Shown: piece by piece, positions 28,635 through 36,525 of the stretch | How positions within the stretch are numbered: position 1 is the first letter of the stretch | Layout: every line of letters starts with the position of its first letter | DNA from: Paenalicyclobacillus macrosporangiidus | GTDB lineage: Bacteria > Bacillota > Bacilli > Alicyclobacillales > Alicyclobacillaceae | NCBI RefSeq assembly: GCF_900116805.1 | Contig: NZ_FPBV01000016.1 | Location: 1-64,000 of the forward strand | Direction: 5' to 3' | DNA length: 64,000 bases | Position numbers and translations under genes: made by a program | Notes under the pieces: generated by a model | Told to the model about the DNA's origin: nothing | The model's input: the letters and a program-made list of their open reading frames with translations, nothing else | Databases searched by the model: none

Positions 28635-29402
28635 ATGTACAGGTTGGACATGAATTGCGACCTCGGGGAGAGCTTCGGGGCGTACAAACTGGGCAATGAC
28701 GAGCAGATCCTCGACGTGGTGACGTCGTGCAACATCGCCTGCGGCTTTCACGCCGGGGATGCGGCGACGATGCGCAAGACGGTGGCGATGGCGCTGGAGA
28801 AGGGCGTGGCCATCGGTGCGCACCCGGGGCTGCAGGATTTGGTGGGCTTTGGCCGGCGCAACATGGACATCTCGCCGCAGGAGGCGCACGACATCGTGGT
28901 CTACCAGATCGGCGCCCTGTACGGGTTCGTGCGCGCCCAGGGCGGCAAGATGCAGCATGTGAAGGCGCACGGGGCGCTGTACAACATGGCGGCGGTCAAC
29001 GCCGGTTTGGCGGAGGCCATCGCGGAGGCGGTGTACAAGGTCGATCCGGAGCTCATCCTGTTTGGCCTCTCCGGCAGCGAGCTGATCCGGGCGGGGCAGA
29101 AGATTGGGCTGCGGACGGCGAGCGAGGTGTTTGCGGATCGGACGTATCAAGAGAATGGCACGCTCACGCCTCGCCGCCGGCCGGACGCGATGATTGAGGA
29201 CACCGACAAGGCGGTGGCACAGGTCATCCGCATGGTCAAGGAGGGCAAGGTCCGGTCCCAGCAGGGCGTGGACGTCGCCATCCAGGCGGACACGGTGTGC
29301 ATCCACGGCGATGGTCCGCACGCCCTCGAATTCGCGCGCCACATCCGGCAGGCGCTGACGGACGCCGGAATCACGGTGCAGGCGGTCGGCCGCTCCGCAT
29401 AA
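28635..29402 (+). CDS. pxpA: 5-oxoprolinase subunit A / LamB-YcsF family
   Basis: Protein of 255 aa, full length for PxpA (YcsF), starting [20 protein letters not shown], with [21 protein letters not shown] and [11 protein letters not shown], the family's His/Asp-rich active-site segments. PxpA works with PxpB and PxpC to hydrolyse 5-oxoproline, but pxpB and pxpC are absent here. Its place after a flavoprotein/ferredoxin pair suggests that it may open another lactam or cyclic amide made by the cluster; this is inference. AGGAGG precedes ATG 28635. A terminator overlaps the last codons. Confidence 0.88.
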   Translation: MYRLDMNCDLGESFGAYKLGNDEQILDVVTSCNIACGFHAGDAATMRKTVAMALEKGVAIGAHPGLQDLVGFGRRNMDISPQEAHDIVVYQIGALYGFVRAQGGKMQHVKAHGALYNMAAVNAGLAEAIAEAVYKVDPELILFGLSGSELIRAGQKIGLRTASEVFADRTYQENGTLTPRRRPDAMIEDTDKAVAQVIRMVKEGKVRSQQGVDVAIQADTVCIHGDGPHALEFARHIRQALTDAGITVQAVGRSA

Positions 29403-29418
29403 GCGGGGCGGCTTCTTT
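29389..29418 (+). terminator. Terminator at the end of the catabolic cluster
   Basis: GCCGCTCCGC and GCGGGGCGGC (one G-U pair) form a 10-bp stem with a 4-base loop, followed by TTCTTT. It overlaps the pxpA stop codon. Confidence 0.75.
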
Positions 29419-29420
29419 AA

Positions 29421-29942
29421 TCACGACGGACTCATCCCCAACAGCTCTGCATACCGCTCGTACAGTTCCTGCCAACCGTATTTGACAGCATTATGTCCCA
29501 CCATGGAGGGCATCTTTTTGCCCGCCAGTGTTCCGGCAAGGCCGTCAAGACAAAGGTGCCATCCCGCCGCGTAGGAGGGTGCCGGCTGACGATCTGCGAA
29601 ACGGTGACGAAGAACCAGGAGGGTTTTATCTCCCTCGCTGCTCAGTTCCCATCGCAGGATGTCAGCACCCCATCTCAACACGAGCAGGCCCGGTGCGTTG
29701 ACTTCCAGGACATCTCCCTGTCTCTCATCGGCCTCGGGCATGTCGATGTGTGCCAGTCGTACCGGTCCGGGCGTCGTCAGATCTCTGTCGGTGGTGAACG
29801 GTGCCCAACGGGGGATCTGTTCGGCCTGGGTCAGTGCAGCCCACACCGCCTCCATCGGATGCTCCAGCATCCGCTCGAGCACAAGGACCCAGTCGCCGCC
29901 GTCACGGAAGAGACGGGGATTTCCTGAAACGTTTGAACTCAA
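29421..29942 (-). CDS. SRPBCC (AHSA1-like) domain protein
   Basis: Protein of 173 aa of the START/Bet v1-like SRPBCC superfamily, AHSA1 branch: VLERMLEHPMEAVWAALTQAEQIPRWAPF and DVLEVNAPGLLVLRWG. The start TTG 29942 overlaps the arsR stop codon (TTGA) with GGGAGGG 9 bases upstream, showing translational coupling to arsR. ArsR-AHSA1 pairs are a common arrangement in Firmicutes. Since the arsR gene is interrupted by an insertion element, expression of this gene is now either lost or driven from within the element. Confidence 0.85.
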   Translation of the reverse strand: MSSNVSGNPRLFRDGGDWVLVLERMLEHPMEAVWAALTQAEQIPRWAPFTTDRDLTTPGPVRLAHIDMPEADERQGDVLEVNAPGLLVLRWGADILRWELSSEGDKTLLVLRHRFADRQPAPSYAAGWHLCLDGLAGTLAGKKMPSMVGHNAVKYGWQELYERYAELLGMSPS

Positions 29943-30146
29943 TTTGAGGTTCCCTCCCGTAACCTTTTTCTGTGGTCGAGGTGCTCGGCCAGGGCGTCCA
30001 CATGCTGATTCCACCTCATCCGATAGGCACTCAACCACTCGTCGATTTCCGCGAGTGGTTCGGCATTCAGAGAATAGATGCGACGCTGGGCCTCGACCCG
30101 GACCTGTACAAGACCACTTTCGCGGAGCGTTCGAAGGTGTTTGGAT
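29939..30146 (-). pseudogene. 3' part of arsR split by an insertion sequence
   Basis: This encodes the second half of an ArsR-type regulator: KHLRTLRESGLVQVRV (recognition helix and wing), RRIYSL and a C-terminal helix ending LREGTSN. The 5' half lies at 32101-32228 on the other side of the insertion. Removing the element and one TTGGAT copy joins SQPLIS to KHLRTLRESG in frame and gives an intact 109-residue protein. Confidence 0.93.
30141..30146. repeat. Target site duplication, left copy (TTGGAT)
   Basis: TTGGAT flanks the element on the left and is repeated exactly at 32101-32106, as expected for a recent insertion. Confidence 0.92.
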
Positions 30147-32100
30147 CCCACATTTCGCACCCAGATATATCCTTACGGCTGGAAATCAAGCAGTTGTGTG
30201 AGGTATTGCATCGGGGACACAGGGACAAGGAAATGATTGGTGTAATGAAAGCGCGATCTTTCCAAGTTCTGATCGCATCTGGAAACCACGGGCGCGCCGA
30301 GGCTTTGGCCGCTCAGGCGATTTTTTGAACCTCGGCGTAGATGCTCAAATCCATACCCAGAAGCTTTAACACCCGCTCTATCTGTGGGTCATGTGGTCTG
30401 ACCGGCGTCCGGTGCCATACCCCTCCCATTTTGACTTGGACAGTGGCCATCTCGTCCAACATCTCGAGGATCGATAAGCCCGTCGGCCGAAAGCTCCTGC
30501 GTTTGCCAGGCAGAAGCAAGGGCTCTTGCTCGGATTTCATCCGCTCCCGGATCACATACTCCAGCGCACTGTACAGCAACAACGACATGAGCATCACAAA
30601 CCCGAATGCCTTGACCCGGGTCGGTTTGTGCAGGAAGACGGGCCCCACGTGGTACGGGGCTTTCAGGTAACGAAAGCGGGCCTCAACCTCGTGCTGCTCT
30701 TTGTAAAGTCGCAGGATCTGTTCGTCTGGTACCCGTTGGTCATCACGAATATCCGTGATTAGTACAAACGTGGATTCTCGCTCCCGCCAAGCTTGTACTT
30801 GTTCTTCTTCCGGCGGGAGTATCTGCACGTCCACACGGTACTGCGTCCGTACCGGAGGTGCGGGGTCATCCTTGCGCGGTCGACCGCGACGGGCCCGTTT
30901 CTCTTGTACCTGCTCAGAGTGTACGCTTGTCTGCAGCCGGTGCAGCGTACCGCGGTGCTCGTGTACGAACGCGTCGGCTGCCATCTGCGCGTCTTGTTCA
31001 CAACTGTAGACGTTCTTGCCAAGGAGCTTGGCTGCCTTCTGCAACTCTTTCTGTTCCTGTTCCAGGACGCTGTCCAGTTTGTGCTCCTTTCGCGCATCCA
31101 GGCTCGATGAGCGGACGACCACAAACCGGTACGTCCGACCATACAGTTCTCTGCGGAAGGACTGGATCTTGTACGTCACTCCATCCCGCGCCTCTGCAAG
31201 ACAGCCGACCTCTTGCCATTTGTTTTCCCTCTGCCATGCCGCATGCTTGAGCTGCTCGGACAGCTTGTACGTCCCTGGCAGGCGGGAGATGAAGTGGACA
31301 TTCTCGTCCGCAAGCAGTTGCAGATTCTCCTTGGTCACCATCGCCGCGTCCGCGACATACACGCCTGTTTCGCGCATTTGGGGATCCAGTTGGGTCAGCA
31401 TTTTTTGGATCGTCTCATGGTTCCAGGTGTGGTCATCCAGGTTCCCAGGGTTCACGTTCGCACAGACCCCGATTCCGCGAACGGTACACAGTCCGAACAC
31501 GATCTGCTTGAGGTCCGGCCGATTGTCCTTCGAAAAACCACGGTCAATGCGAAACTCGCTCTGGTCAGGATACTCCCCGGTCAGCGAAAGCGAGGTCGTG
31601 TCTGCGTGGATCGCGAACAGCTCATCTGGATTGATGACCCGCAGCTTTCGCAACGTATGCATGGCAATGGTGGTGTACAGTTCCTCCAAGCCCGCCTCGT
31701 ACAGGCTGTCCAGGGCACGAGCCAAGGCGTCATCATTGAGGTCACTGGCCGATACGCCTTCACCGAGCAGGACCTCCACGTCGCGTTTGGCGTAAAACTC
31801 CTCGACACGGTAGAGGGCCGTGCGATCCGTGCCGATGTTGATGAGCAACGCCTTGACGCGCAACCACACGGGCAGCTTGTAGGGGCCCGGTGCCACTCTC
31901 TGGTGAATGATAGGACCCCAGCCCAGTTCGTCGAACATCCTGGCGATCACGGGGCCTGATCCCATGGGGAACGTACGAATATCCTGGAACAATTGGAAGT
32001 CCTCCTGCCGACGGATTGCCGAGAAAGAGCATTCCACATCCAGGGCCTAAATCCCTCCCAAAAAATGATCAGCGCCCCCATCAGGGGCGCGAAATGTGGG
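30147..32100 (-). mobile_element. IS1634-type insertion sequence (1954 bp)
   Basis: The element is bounded by terminal inverted repeats: CCCACATTTCGC followed by A or G and CCC at both ends (16 bp with one mismatch). It carries one transposase gene that fills almost its whole length, in the same direction as the disrupted arsR. Flanks are a 6-bp direct repeat. A 7-bp stem GCGCCCC/GGGGCGC lies just inside the right end. Intact repeats, intact transposase and exact target duplication indicate a recent and probably still mobile copy. Confidence 0.95.
30313..32037 (-). CDS. IS1634 family DDE transposase
   Basis: Protein of up to 574 aa, within the usual range for IS1634-group transposases. The catalytic triad is visible in IHADTTSLSLTGE (Asp), YVADAAMVTKEN (Asp) and LYKEQHEVEARFRYLK (Glu). 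The N-terminal 110 residues resemble the DUF4277-type domain of the group. The GTG at 32037 has a poor ribosome binding site; a TTG 15 codons downstream has GGAGG at ideal spacing, so the true start may be there. No stop codons or frameshifts interrupt it. Confidence 0.93.
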   Translation of the reverse strand: MECSFSAIRRQEDFQLFQDIRTFPMGSGPVIARMFDELGWGPIIHQRVAPGPYKLPVWLRVKALLINIGTDRTALYRVEEFYAKRDVEVLLGEGVSASDLNDDALARALDSLYEAGLEELYTTIAMHTLRKLRVINPDELFAIHADTTSLSLTGEYPDQSEFRIDRGFSKDNRPDLKQIVFGLCTVRGIGVCANVNPGNLDDHTWNHETIQKMLTQLDPQMRETGVYVADAAMVTKENLQLLADENVHFISRLPGTYKLSEQLKHAAWQRENKWQEVGCLAEARDGVTYKIQSFRRELYGRTYRFVVVRSSSLDARKEHKLDSVLEQEQKELQKAAKLLGKNVYSCEQDAQMAADAFVHEHRGTLHRLQTSVHSEQVQEKRARRGRPRKDDPAPPVRTQYRVDVQILPPEEEQVQAWRERESTFVLITDIRDDQRVPDEQILRLYKEQHEVEARFRYLKAPYHVGPVFLHKPTRVKAFGFVMLMSLLLYSALEYVIRERMKSEQEPLLLPGKRRSFRPTGLSILEMLDEMATVQVKMGGVWHRTPVRPHDPQIERVLKLLGMDLSIYAEVQKIA

Positions 32101-32106
32101 TTGGAT
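32101..32106. repeat. Target site duplication, right copy (TTGGAT)
   Basis: Second copy of the 6-bp duplicated target, immediately right of the terminal repeat; it is part of the original arsR coding sequence. Confidence 0.92.
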
Positions 32107-32228
32107 ATCAAGGGCTGTGACAAACCGAGATCCCTGGCCAGCTCAGACACGCTGGAGTCGGACTGTAACAGCCGGTCCAGAATGCGTCGGCGGGAAGGCT
32201 CTGCAATCACGGCGTAGGTGTCCAGCAC
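32101..32228 (-). pseudogene. 5' part of arsR split by an insertion sequence
   Basis: This encodes MLDTYAVIAEPSRRRILDRL and VSELARDLGLSQPLIS, the first helices and half the helix-turn-helix of an ArsR regulator. GTG 32228 has GGAGAGGAG upstream. The insertion cut the gene inside the recognition helix, so the truncated product (with IS-encoded tail) cannot bind DNA normally. No metal-binding Cys pair is visible in either half, so the original regulator was probably not a classical arsenic sensor. Confidence 0.93.
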
Positions 32229-32257
32229 GGCTCCTCTCCGTCCTTCCTTCAGGAGGT

Positions 32258-32287
32258 ATTATGAACTACTGGTTATATAACTGTCAA
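32258..32287 (-). promoter_or_regulatory. arsR promoter with palindromic operator in the spacer
   Basis: On the minus strand a perfect TTGACA (32287-32282) and CATAAT (32263-32258) are 18 bp apart. The spacer contains the perfect palindrome GTTATATAAC (32272-32281), a likely autoregulatory operator for the ArsR protein. The start of arsR is about 30 bases downstream of the -10 box. Confidence 0.65.
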
Positions 32288-32369
32288 TGTATATGCGAAA
32301 CGAGGGGAAGTGTTGGAAGAATCCCCGGAATAATAAAGGGGATGTAACCTCCTTCCGATTTTCGCAATC

Positions 32370-32398
32370 TTGCAACATATCACCTGCCAACGTATGAT
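32370..32398 (+). promoter_or_regulatory. Candidate promoter of the GDSL hydrolase-sortase operon
   Basis: TTGCAA and TATGAT (4/6 and 5/6 matches) are separated by 17 bp, about 100 bases before the hydrolase start. Confidence 0.5.
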
Positions 32399-32499
32399 AG
32401 AGAAGGAATGTAATAGACCGGAAGCCGAGGTGCGCAAGAACATCCGCCCAAGACGGGCATCCACCACCACGGCGTTCGGGCAGAGGAGGAAACCGGGGG

Positions 32500-33918
32500 A
32501 TGAACATCACACGCATTGGTCAGGCCACTGCTGCGGCGTTGGCAGGCGCCTTCACGGTGGTCGCTCCGGCGGTCGTGTCGGGGTCAGGGATACTCGCCCA
32601 GGCCATCGCGTCCGCGGCCGTCCAACAGCCCCAGGAGGGCGTTCTGGTCGCGCTCGGCGACTCCATCACGTTTGGCTACAATCTCACGGACACCAGCGGC
32701 AACACCAGGCCATCGCATTCGGCGTTCCCATACCTCATCGGGCGAGACACCGGCTACACCATCTCCGATCTGGGCGTCCCCGGCTGGACCTCCGACGACC
32801 TGCGCGTCGCCCTCGGGACCCCAAACTTTGCGCGGGCCGTGCAGGGCGCCACTGCGATCACGCTGGACATCGGCAGCAACGACCTCCTCCGCCTGGCCGG
32901 GCAGATGCACCTGCTCGACGCGGCTCAGAAGGATCCGACCGCGCCTGTCACCGTGACGCCGGAACAGCAGGCCGAGTTCACCCAGGCCATCCAGCAGTTC
33001 GGCGTCAACCTGACCAGCATCCTGACCACCCTGCGCAGCCAGACGCAGGCTCCCATCGTCCTGTACAATCTCTACAATCTCTACAATCCGTTCCCGCCCG
33101 GGACCGGCTTGAACACCGTGACCGAACAGTTTGAACAAGCCGAGAACGCCATTATCGCCAAGGCCGCCCAATCCGTACCGAGGGTTGCCCTCGCCGACGT
33201 GCACACGGCGTTCGCCGGCAAGCAGACCGAGTACGTACGGGTGGCGCAGGGCGACGTGCACCCCACCGCCTCCGGGCAGGCGGTTCTCGCCCAGGCCGGA
33301 GAGTCAGCCCTGCGGGCGCTCGGGGCGTTCGGTCCCGGATCGAGTGAAGGATCCGGCGGCAGCTCCAACGGGACTTCCAACGGGGCCCGCCCGAACGGGC
33401 CGGTGCAGTTGATCGCGGGAACCGTCTCCCCCGCAGGCAGCACCCTCTCGGGCACTCTCAATGGCAGCCGCGTGAGCTTGACCGTGCCGGCCAGCGCGAT
33501 CGCCCTGGGCAGCGAGGCCGACGTCACCAGCGGGCCGGCCACCGCCGTCGCGCCATTGTTGTCCAGCCGGCAGAGGGCCATTGCGGAGGTCGGCGTCAAC
33601 TTCATGTCCTTCGTCACCTTCCAGAAACCGTACACGCTCACCGTCGAAAATCCCGCCATCCCCCCGGGCGCGGCGGTGTTTCAGATCACCGGTGACGTGC
33701 TGACTCCGGTGGCAGGGGCCAAGGTCACTGCCGGAAAAGCCGTCATTCCCGGCAAAGCCGGCGCGGACTACGTCATCGTGGCTCCGGTGGCGCAGACGGT
33801 GCCCGGCGGCACATCTCCTGTGACCGGACTGCCGTTGTGGCCGGACCTCGGCTTGGCCATCCTGCTCGTCGGCGGCGGGATCGGTTTGGTGGCTGCCAGC
33901 CGCCGGCAGCGCGCGTGA
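32500..33918 (+). CDS. Secreted SGNH/GDSL hydrolase with C-terminal sorting signal
   Basis: Protein of 472 aa. A signal peptide (to about residue 40) precedes an SGNH-hydrolase domain with the block I motif VALGDSITFGYN (nucleophile Ser), block III GSNDLL and block V GDVHPTASGQ (catalytic Asp/His). After a Ser/Gly-rich linker is a beta-rich module (VSPAGSTLSGTLNGSRVSL). The C-terminus has SPVTG, then a hydrophobic span and the basic tail RRQRA, a typical LPXTG-like sorting signal. A sortase gene follows 18 bp downstream, so this is probably its dedicated wall-anchored substrate. Likely an esterase or lipase acting at the cell surface; the actual ester is unknown. Confidence 0.87.
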   Translation: MNITRIGQATAAALAGAFTVVAPAVVSGSGILAQAIASAAVQQPQEGVLVALGDSITFGYNLTDTSGNTRPSHSAFPYLIGRDTGYTISDLGVPGWTSDDLRVALGTPNFARAVQGATAITLDIGSNDLLRLAGQMHLLDAAQKDPTAPVTVTPEQQAEFTQAIQQFGVNLTSILTTLRSQTQAPIVLYNLYNLYNPFPPGTGLNTVTEQFEQAENAIIAKAAQSVPRVALADVHTAFAGKQTEYVRVAQGDVHPTASGQAVLAQAGESALRALGAFGPGSSEGSGGSSNGTSNGARPNGPVQLIAGTVSPAGSTLSGTLNGSRVSLTVPASAIALGSEADVTSGPATAVAPLLSSRQRAIAEVGVNFMSFVTFQKPYTLTVENPAIPPGAAVFQITGDVLTPVAGAKVTAGKAVIPGKAGADYVIVAPVAQTVPGGTSPVTGLPLWPDLGLAILLVGGGIGLVAASRRQRA

Positions 33919-33936
33919 GCAGGGGAGGGAAGAGGC

Positions 33937-35244
33937 GTGGTTTGGCGCATGGGCTTGCGGGCCTCCCTGCGGCGAAGGGGCATCGGAGCCGCAGCGTGGC
34001 GAACGGAGCTCGGGCGATGGGTGTGGTGCAGACGTATCGGGACTGTCGCAGGCATGGGTCTGATCGCGGCGGGCCTGGCCGTGGCCGCGCAGCCCCTCTG
34101 GGTGTACGTCGAGACGAAGCTCCACGGCGCCTCCCTTCTGGAGCAGGCGGAGGCCATGGGAACTTCCCCGGTGCAACCGGCGGACGGCGGCCCGAACGGC
34201 GTGGCGGCGCACGGTACCGGCGCCGCACTTCCCGCCGCCGTCCCCATGACCACGACCCTGCCCCTGGCCGCACCCGGACCAGGCCGGCTGATCGGCGGGA
34301 TCGCCATTCCATCCCTGTCGATCACGGTGCCCCTCCTGGAAGGCACCGACGACGCCGAGCTCAACGCCGGCGCCGGTCACTTGACCGGCAGCGCCATGCC
34401 CGGGGAGGCGGGGGTCAGCGTGATCGCGGCGCACAACGCCACCTGGTTCCGCCATCTCGACGCGCTGCGGCCCGGGGCCGAGGTGACGGTGTGGACGGCC
34501 GGCGGCCGGTGGGTGTACCAGGTCACCGGCAGCCGCGTCGTACGCACCGGCGATCCGCTGATGAACACCGCGCTCCCCACACTGGTCCTTGAGACGTGCT
34601 ATCCCCTCGACGCTCTCTACCTGACGCAGGAGCGCTACCTCGTCAGCGCGTCCCTGGTGCGGGTGGAACAGACCGGCGATCGTGCGGCCGGCGGATCCCC
34701 AGCCAGCGCACCACCGCCCGGGGCCGCTTCAGGCCCGGCCGGCGGCGCACCGGATGCCACGGGATCCACCGCGGTGGCCGAGTGGCCTCCGGCAGACGAT
34801 CCGTACCGCGCCGTGGTCCCGGCCGACCTCGCCCGCGAGGGCCTGACCCTGTCCGCCAACGGCCTGCCGATGGGCCACCTGCGATACACCGGCCATCCCT
34901 CCGCCGCTTTCATTGCGAGTGAGCGGCCCCTGTCTGCCGTCAACACGCTGGTGCAGCTGACGATGGCGTACGTGCACGCCAGCGCCGAAGGCAAGCGGGA
35001 GGATCTGCAGCGGCTGTTGGCGGGCGCCGAGATGGGAAATCCGCTCTTCGGCCATTCCCTCAGCGACCTCCAGTACACCGGCTCGTTCGAGGTGACCCTG
35101 GGGGTGGAGGGGGAACGCCTGCAGTCCGCCGCCGCGTCCGTAGAGCTGACGATTGCGGGCCAGCGCTGGACCCTGCACGTCGCCGCGTCGGTCGACGCGC
35201 ACGGAGTCATGCGCCTCGGTCAGCTCATATGGGACGCCTCTTGA
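33937..35244 (+). CDS. Sortase (class D-like) with long C-terminal extension
   Basis: Protein of 435 aa from GTG 33937 (GGGGAGGGAAGAG upstream). One N-terminal transmembrane span (about residues 38-58) is followed by a sortase domain: IGGIAIPSLSITVPLLEGT, catalytic His166 in IAAHNATWF, Cys221 in LETCYPLDAL and Arg233 in QERYLV. This is the class D arrangement. A Pro/Ala/Gly-rich linker (about 243-285) leads to a further 150-residue alpha/beta region that is not part of normal sortases and that I do not recognise. It anchors surface proteins by transpeptidation; the hydrolase upstream is the obvious client. Confidence 0.87.
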   Translation: MVWRMGLRASLRRRGIGAAAWRTELGRWVWCRRIGTVAGMGLIAAGLAVAAQPLWVYVETKLHGASLLEQAEAMGTSPVQPADGGPNGVAAHGTGAALPAAVPMTTTLPLAAPGPGRLIGGIAIPSLSITVPLLEGTDDAELNAGAGHLTGSAMPGEAGVSVIAAHNATWFRHLDALRPGAEVTVWTAGGRWVYQVTGSRVVRTGDPLMNTALPTLVLETCYPLDALYLTQERYLVSASLVRVEQTGDRAAGGSPASAPPPGAASGPAGGAPDATGSTAVAEWPPADDPYRAVVPADLAREGLTLSANGLPMGHLRYTGHPSAAFIASERPLSAVNTLVQLTMAYVHASAEGKREDLQRLLAGAEMGNPLFGHSLSDLQYTGSFEVTLGVEGERLQSAAASVELTIAGQRWTLHVAASVDAHGVMRLGQLIWDAS

Positions 35245-35266
35245 CCACGCGAGGGGCACTGAGGCC

Positions 35267-36268
35267 TTACTCCGTTCCCGTGGCAAAGTGCGCCTTTGTC
35301 ACCTGATGCAGTTGTTCCAGGTTGGGCACGAACTGGTCGTTGCGCTGGCCCAGGATGTCGTCGTACAACGAGTGGGATTCGCCTTCGACCTGGTAGTAGT
35401 GGACTTGGGTGTCGAGATCGACGCTGCGTGCCGCCAGCGCGAGGCTGAGGATGTCGTCGTTCGACATGTTCGTCGCGATGAGAAAGTCCGGCAAGCGCTG
35501 GATGAACTCCGGCAAGTGCACGATTCCGCTCGGCCGCAGGAGCGCGCGGGCAATGCCCTTGAGCGCCTCCTCCTGCAGCTTCTGGCGGCTGAAGTCGCCC
35601 TGCGGCAGGGAATCCCGTTCATGGACCACCTCGGTGACCATCTTCCCGTCCAGGGTGTGCAGCCCTTTTCGGATCACCTTGCCCCGGTCCTCCGGATACC
35701 AGGGATGGGTCAACCGCACATCGAACGGCACGTTCATCTCGATGCCGCCCACCGCGTCCACCAGACTCTGCAGGCCCCAGTAGTTCGTCACCGCGTAGTA
35801 GTTGACGTTGACGCCCGTGAGTTTCTCCACCGCCGCCACCGCCCGCTCGATGCCCGGGATCTTTCCCAGTTCCGCTTGCGCCACGTACTGCACGCTGGTC
35901 AGTTTCGTGTAGCCATGGCCGTCCATGTACACGCGGGTGTCGCGCGGGATGCTGAGTACGTTGAACCGTGTGTCCCGCAGGTCCACGTGCACCAGGAGCA
36001 GCGAGTCGGAGTGCCCGGCGGCGTCGCCCGGTCGCTGGTCCGACCCGACGAGCAGCACGTTGAAAGAAGCCTGTGATGGCACCTCCGGCGGACCGTTGAC
36101 CACCGGCACCGTCTGAAAGTGATACATCGGCCGCAGGGTGTAATACTTGTATCCGCCGAACGCCGCCACCGCGGCGACGGACAGGCAAATGAGGATGGCG
36201 AGGGCGCGCAGCGCCGGGTGCACCCGGGCGCTGCCACCGGGATGGGAAGGTCCGCGCATGTCGTCCAT
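35267..36268 (-). CDS. LytR-CpsA-Psr (LCP) family cell-wall ligase
   Basis: Protein of 333 aa with one N-terminal membrane span (about residues 21-43) and an extracellular LCP domain: FNVLLVGSDQRPG, HSDSLLLVHVD, FNVLSIPRDTRVYMDGHGY and NYYAVTNYWGLQSLVDAVGGIEMNVP, with later Arg residues in VHERDSLPQGDFSRQ that bind the pyrophosphate of the lipid-linked donor. LCP proteins transfer teichoic acids or capsular polymers onto peptidoglycan. It converges with the sortase gene. AGGAGG precedes the ATG closely; the ATG three codons later is an alternative. Confidence 0.93.
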   Translation of the reverse strand: MDDMRGPSHPGGSARVHPALRALAILICLSVAAVAAFGGYKYYTLRPMYHFQTVPVVNGPPEVPSQASFNVLLVGSDQRPGDAAGHSDSLLLVHVDLRDTRFNVLSIPRDTRVYMDGHGYTKLTSVQYVAQAELGKIPGIERAVAAVEKLTGVNVNYYAVTNYWGLQSLVDAVGGIEMNVPFDVRLTHPWYPEDRGKVIRKGLHTLDGKMVTEVVHERDSLPQGDFSRQKLQEEALKGIARALLRPSGIVHLPEFIQRLPDFLIATNMSNDDILSLALAARSVDLDTQVHYYQVEGESHSLYDDILGQRNDQFVPNLEQLHQVTKAHFATGTE

Positions 36269-36525
36269 ACGTCCTCCTGGCGGGTTGAGCCGCGTCCGGG
36301 ACCCAAGCGGGTTCGGGCAGACCGGGAGCGGCGCTCGTCTCTGCTTACATCATATCCATCGCTTACAGGATATCCAGCGGCGCTGGCAAATACGAACCGG
36401 ATGTGCGTCCCTGGCGGACGGACTCTTCTTGGGTTACCATGAATTCGTGCAAAAAAGGATTGGGATACGCGTCCCAGCCGGACGGGGATCCGGCGTGGAG
36501 GACGCGCACGTGAGGAGGCGTGTCC

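Noticed and set aside
29972-30328. Plus-strand ORFs across the left end of the IS element
   Set aside because: They cross the arsR/IS junction and are antisense to both; no start signals.
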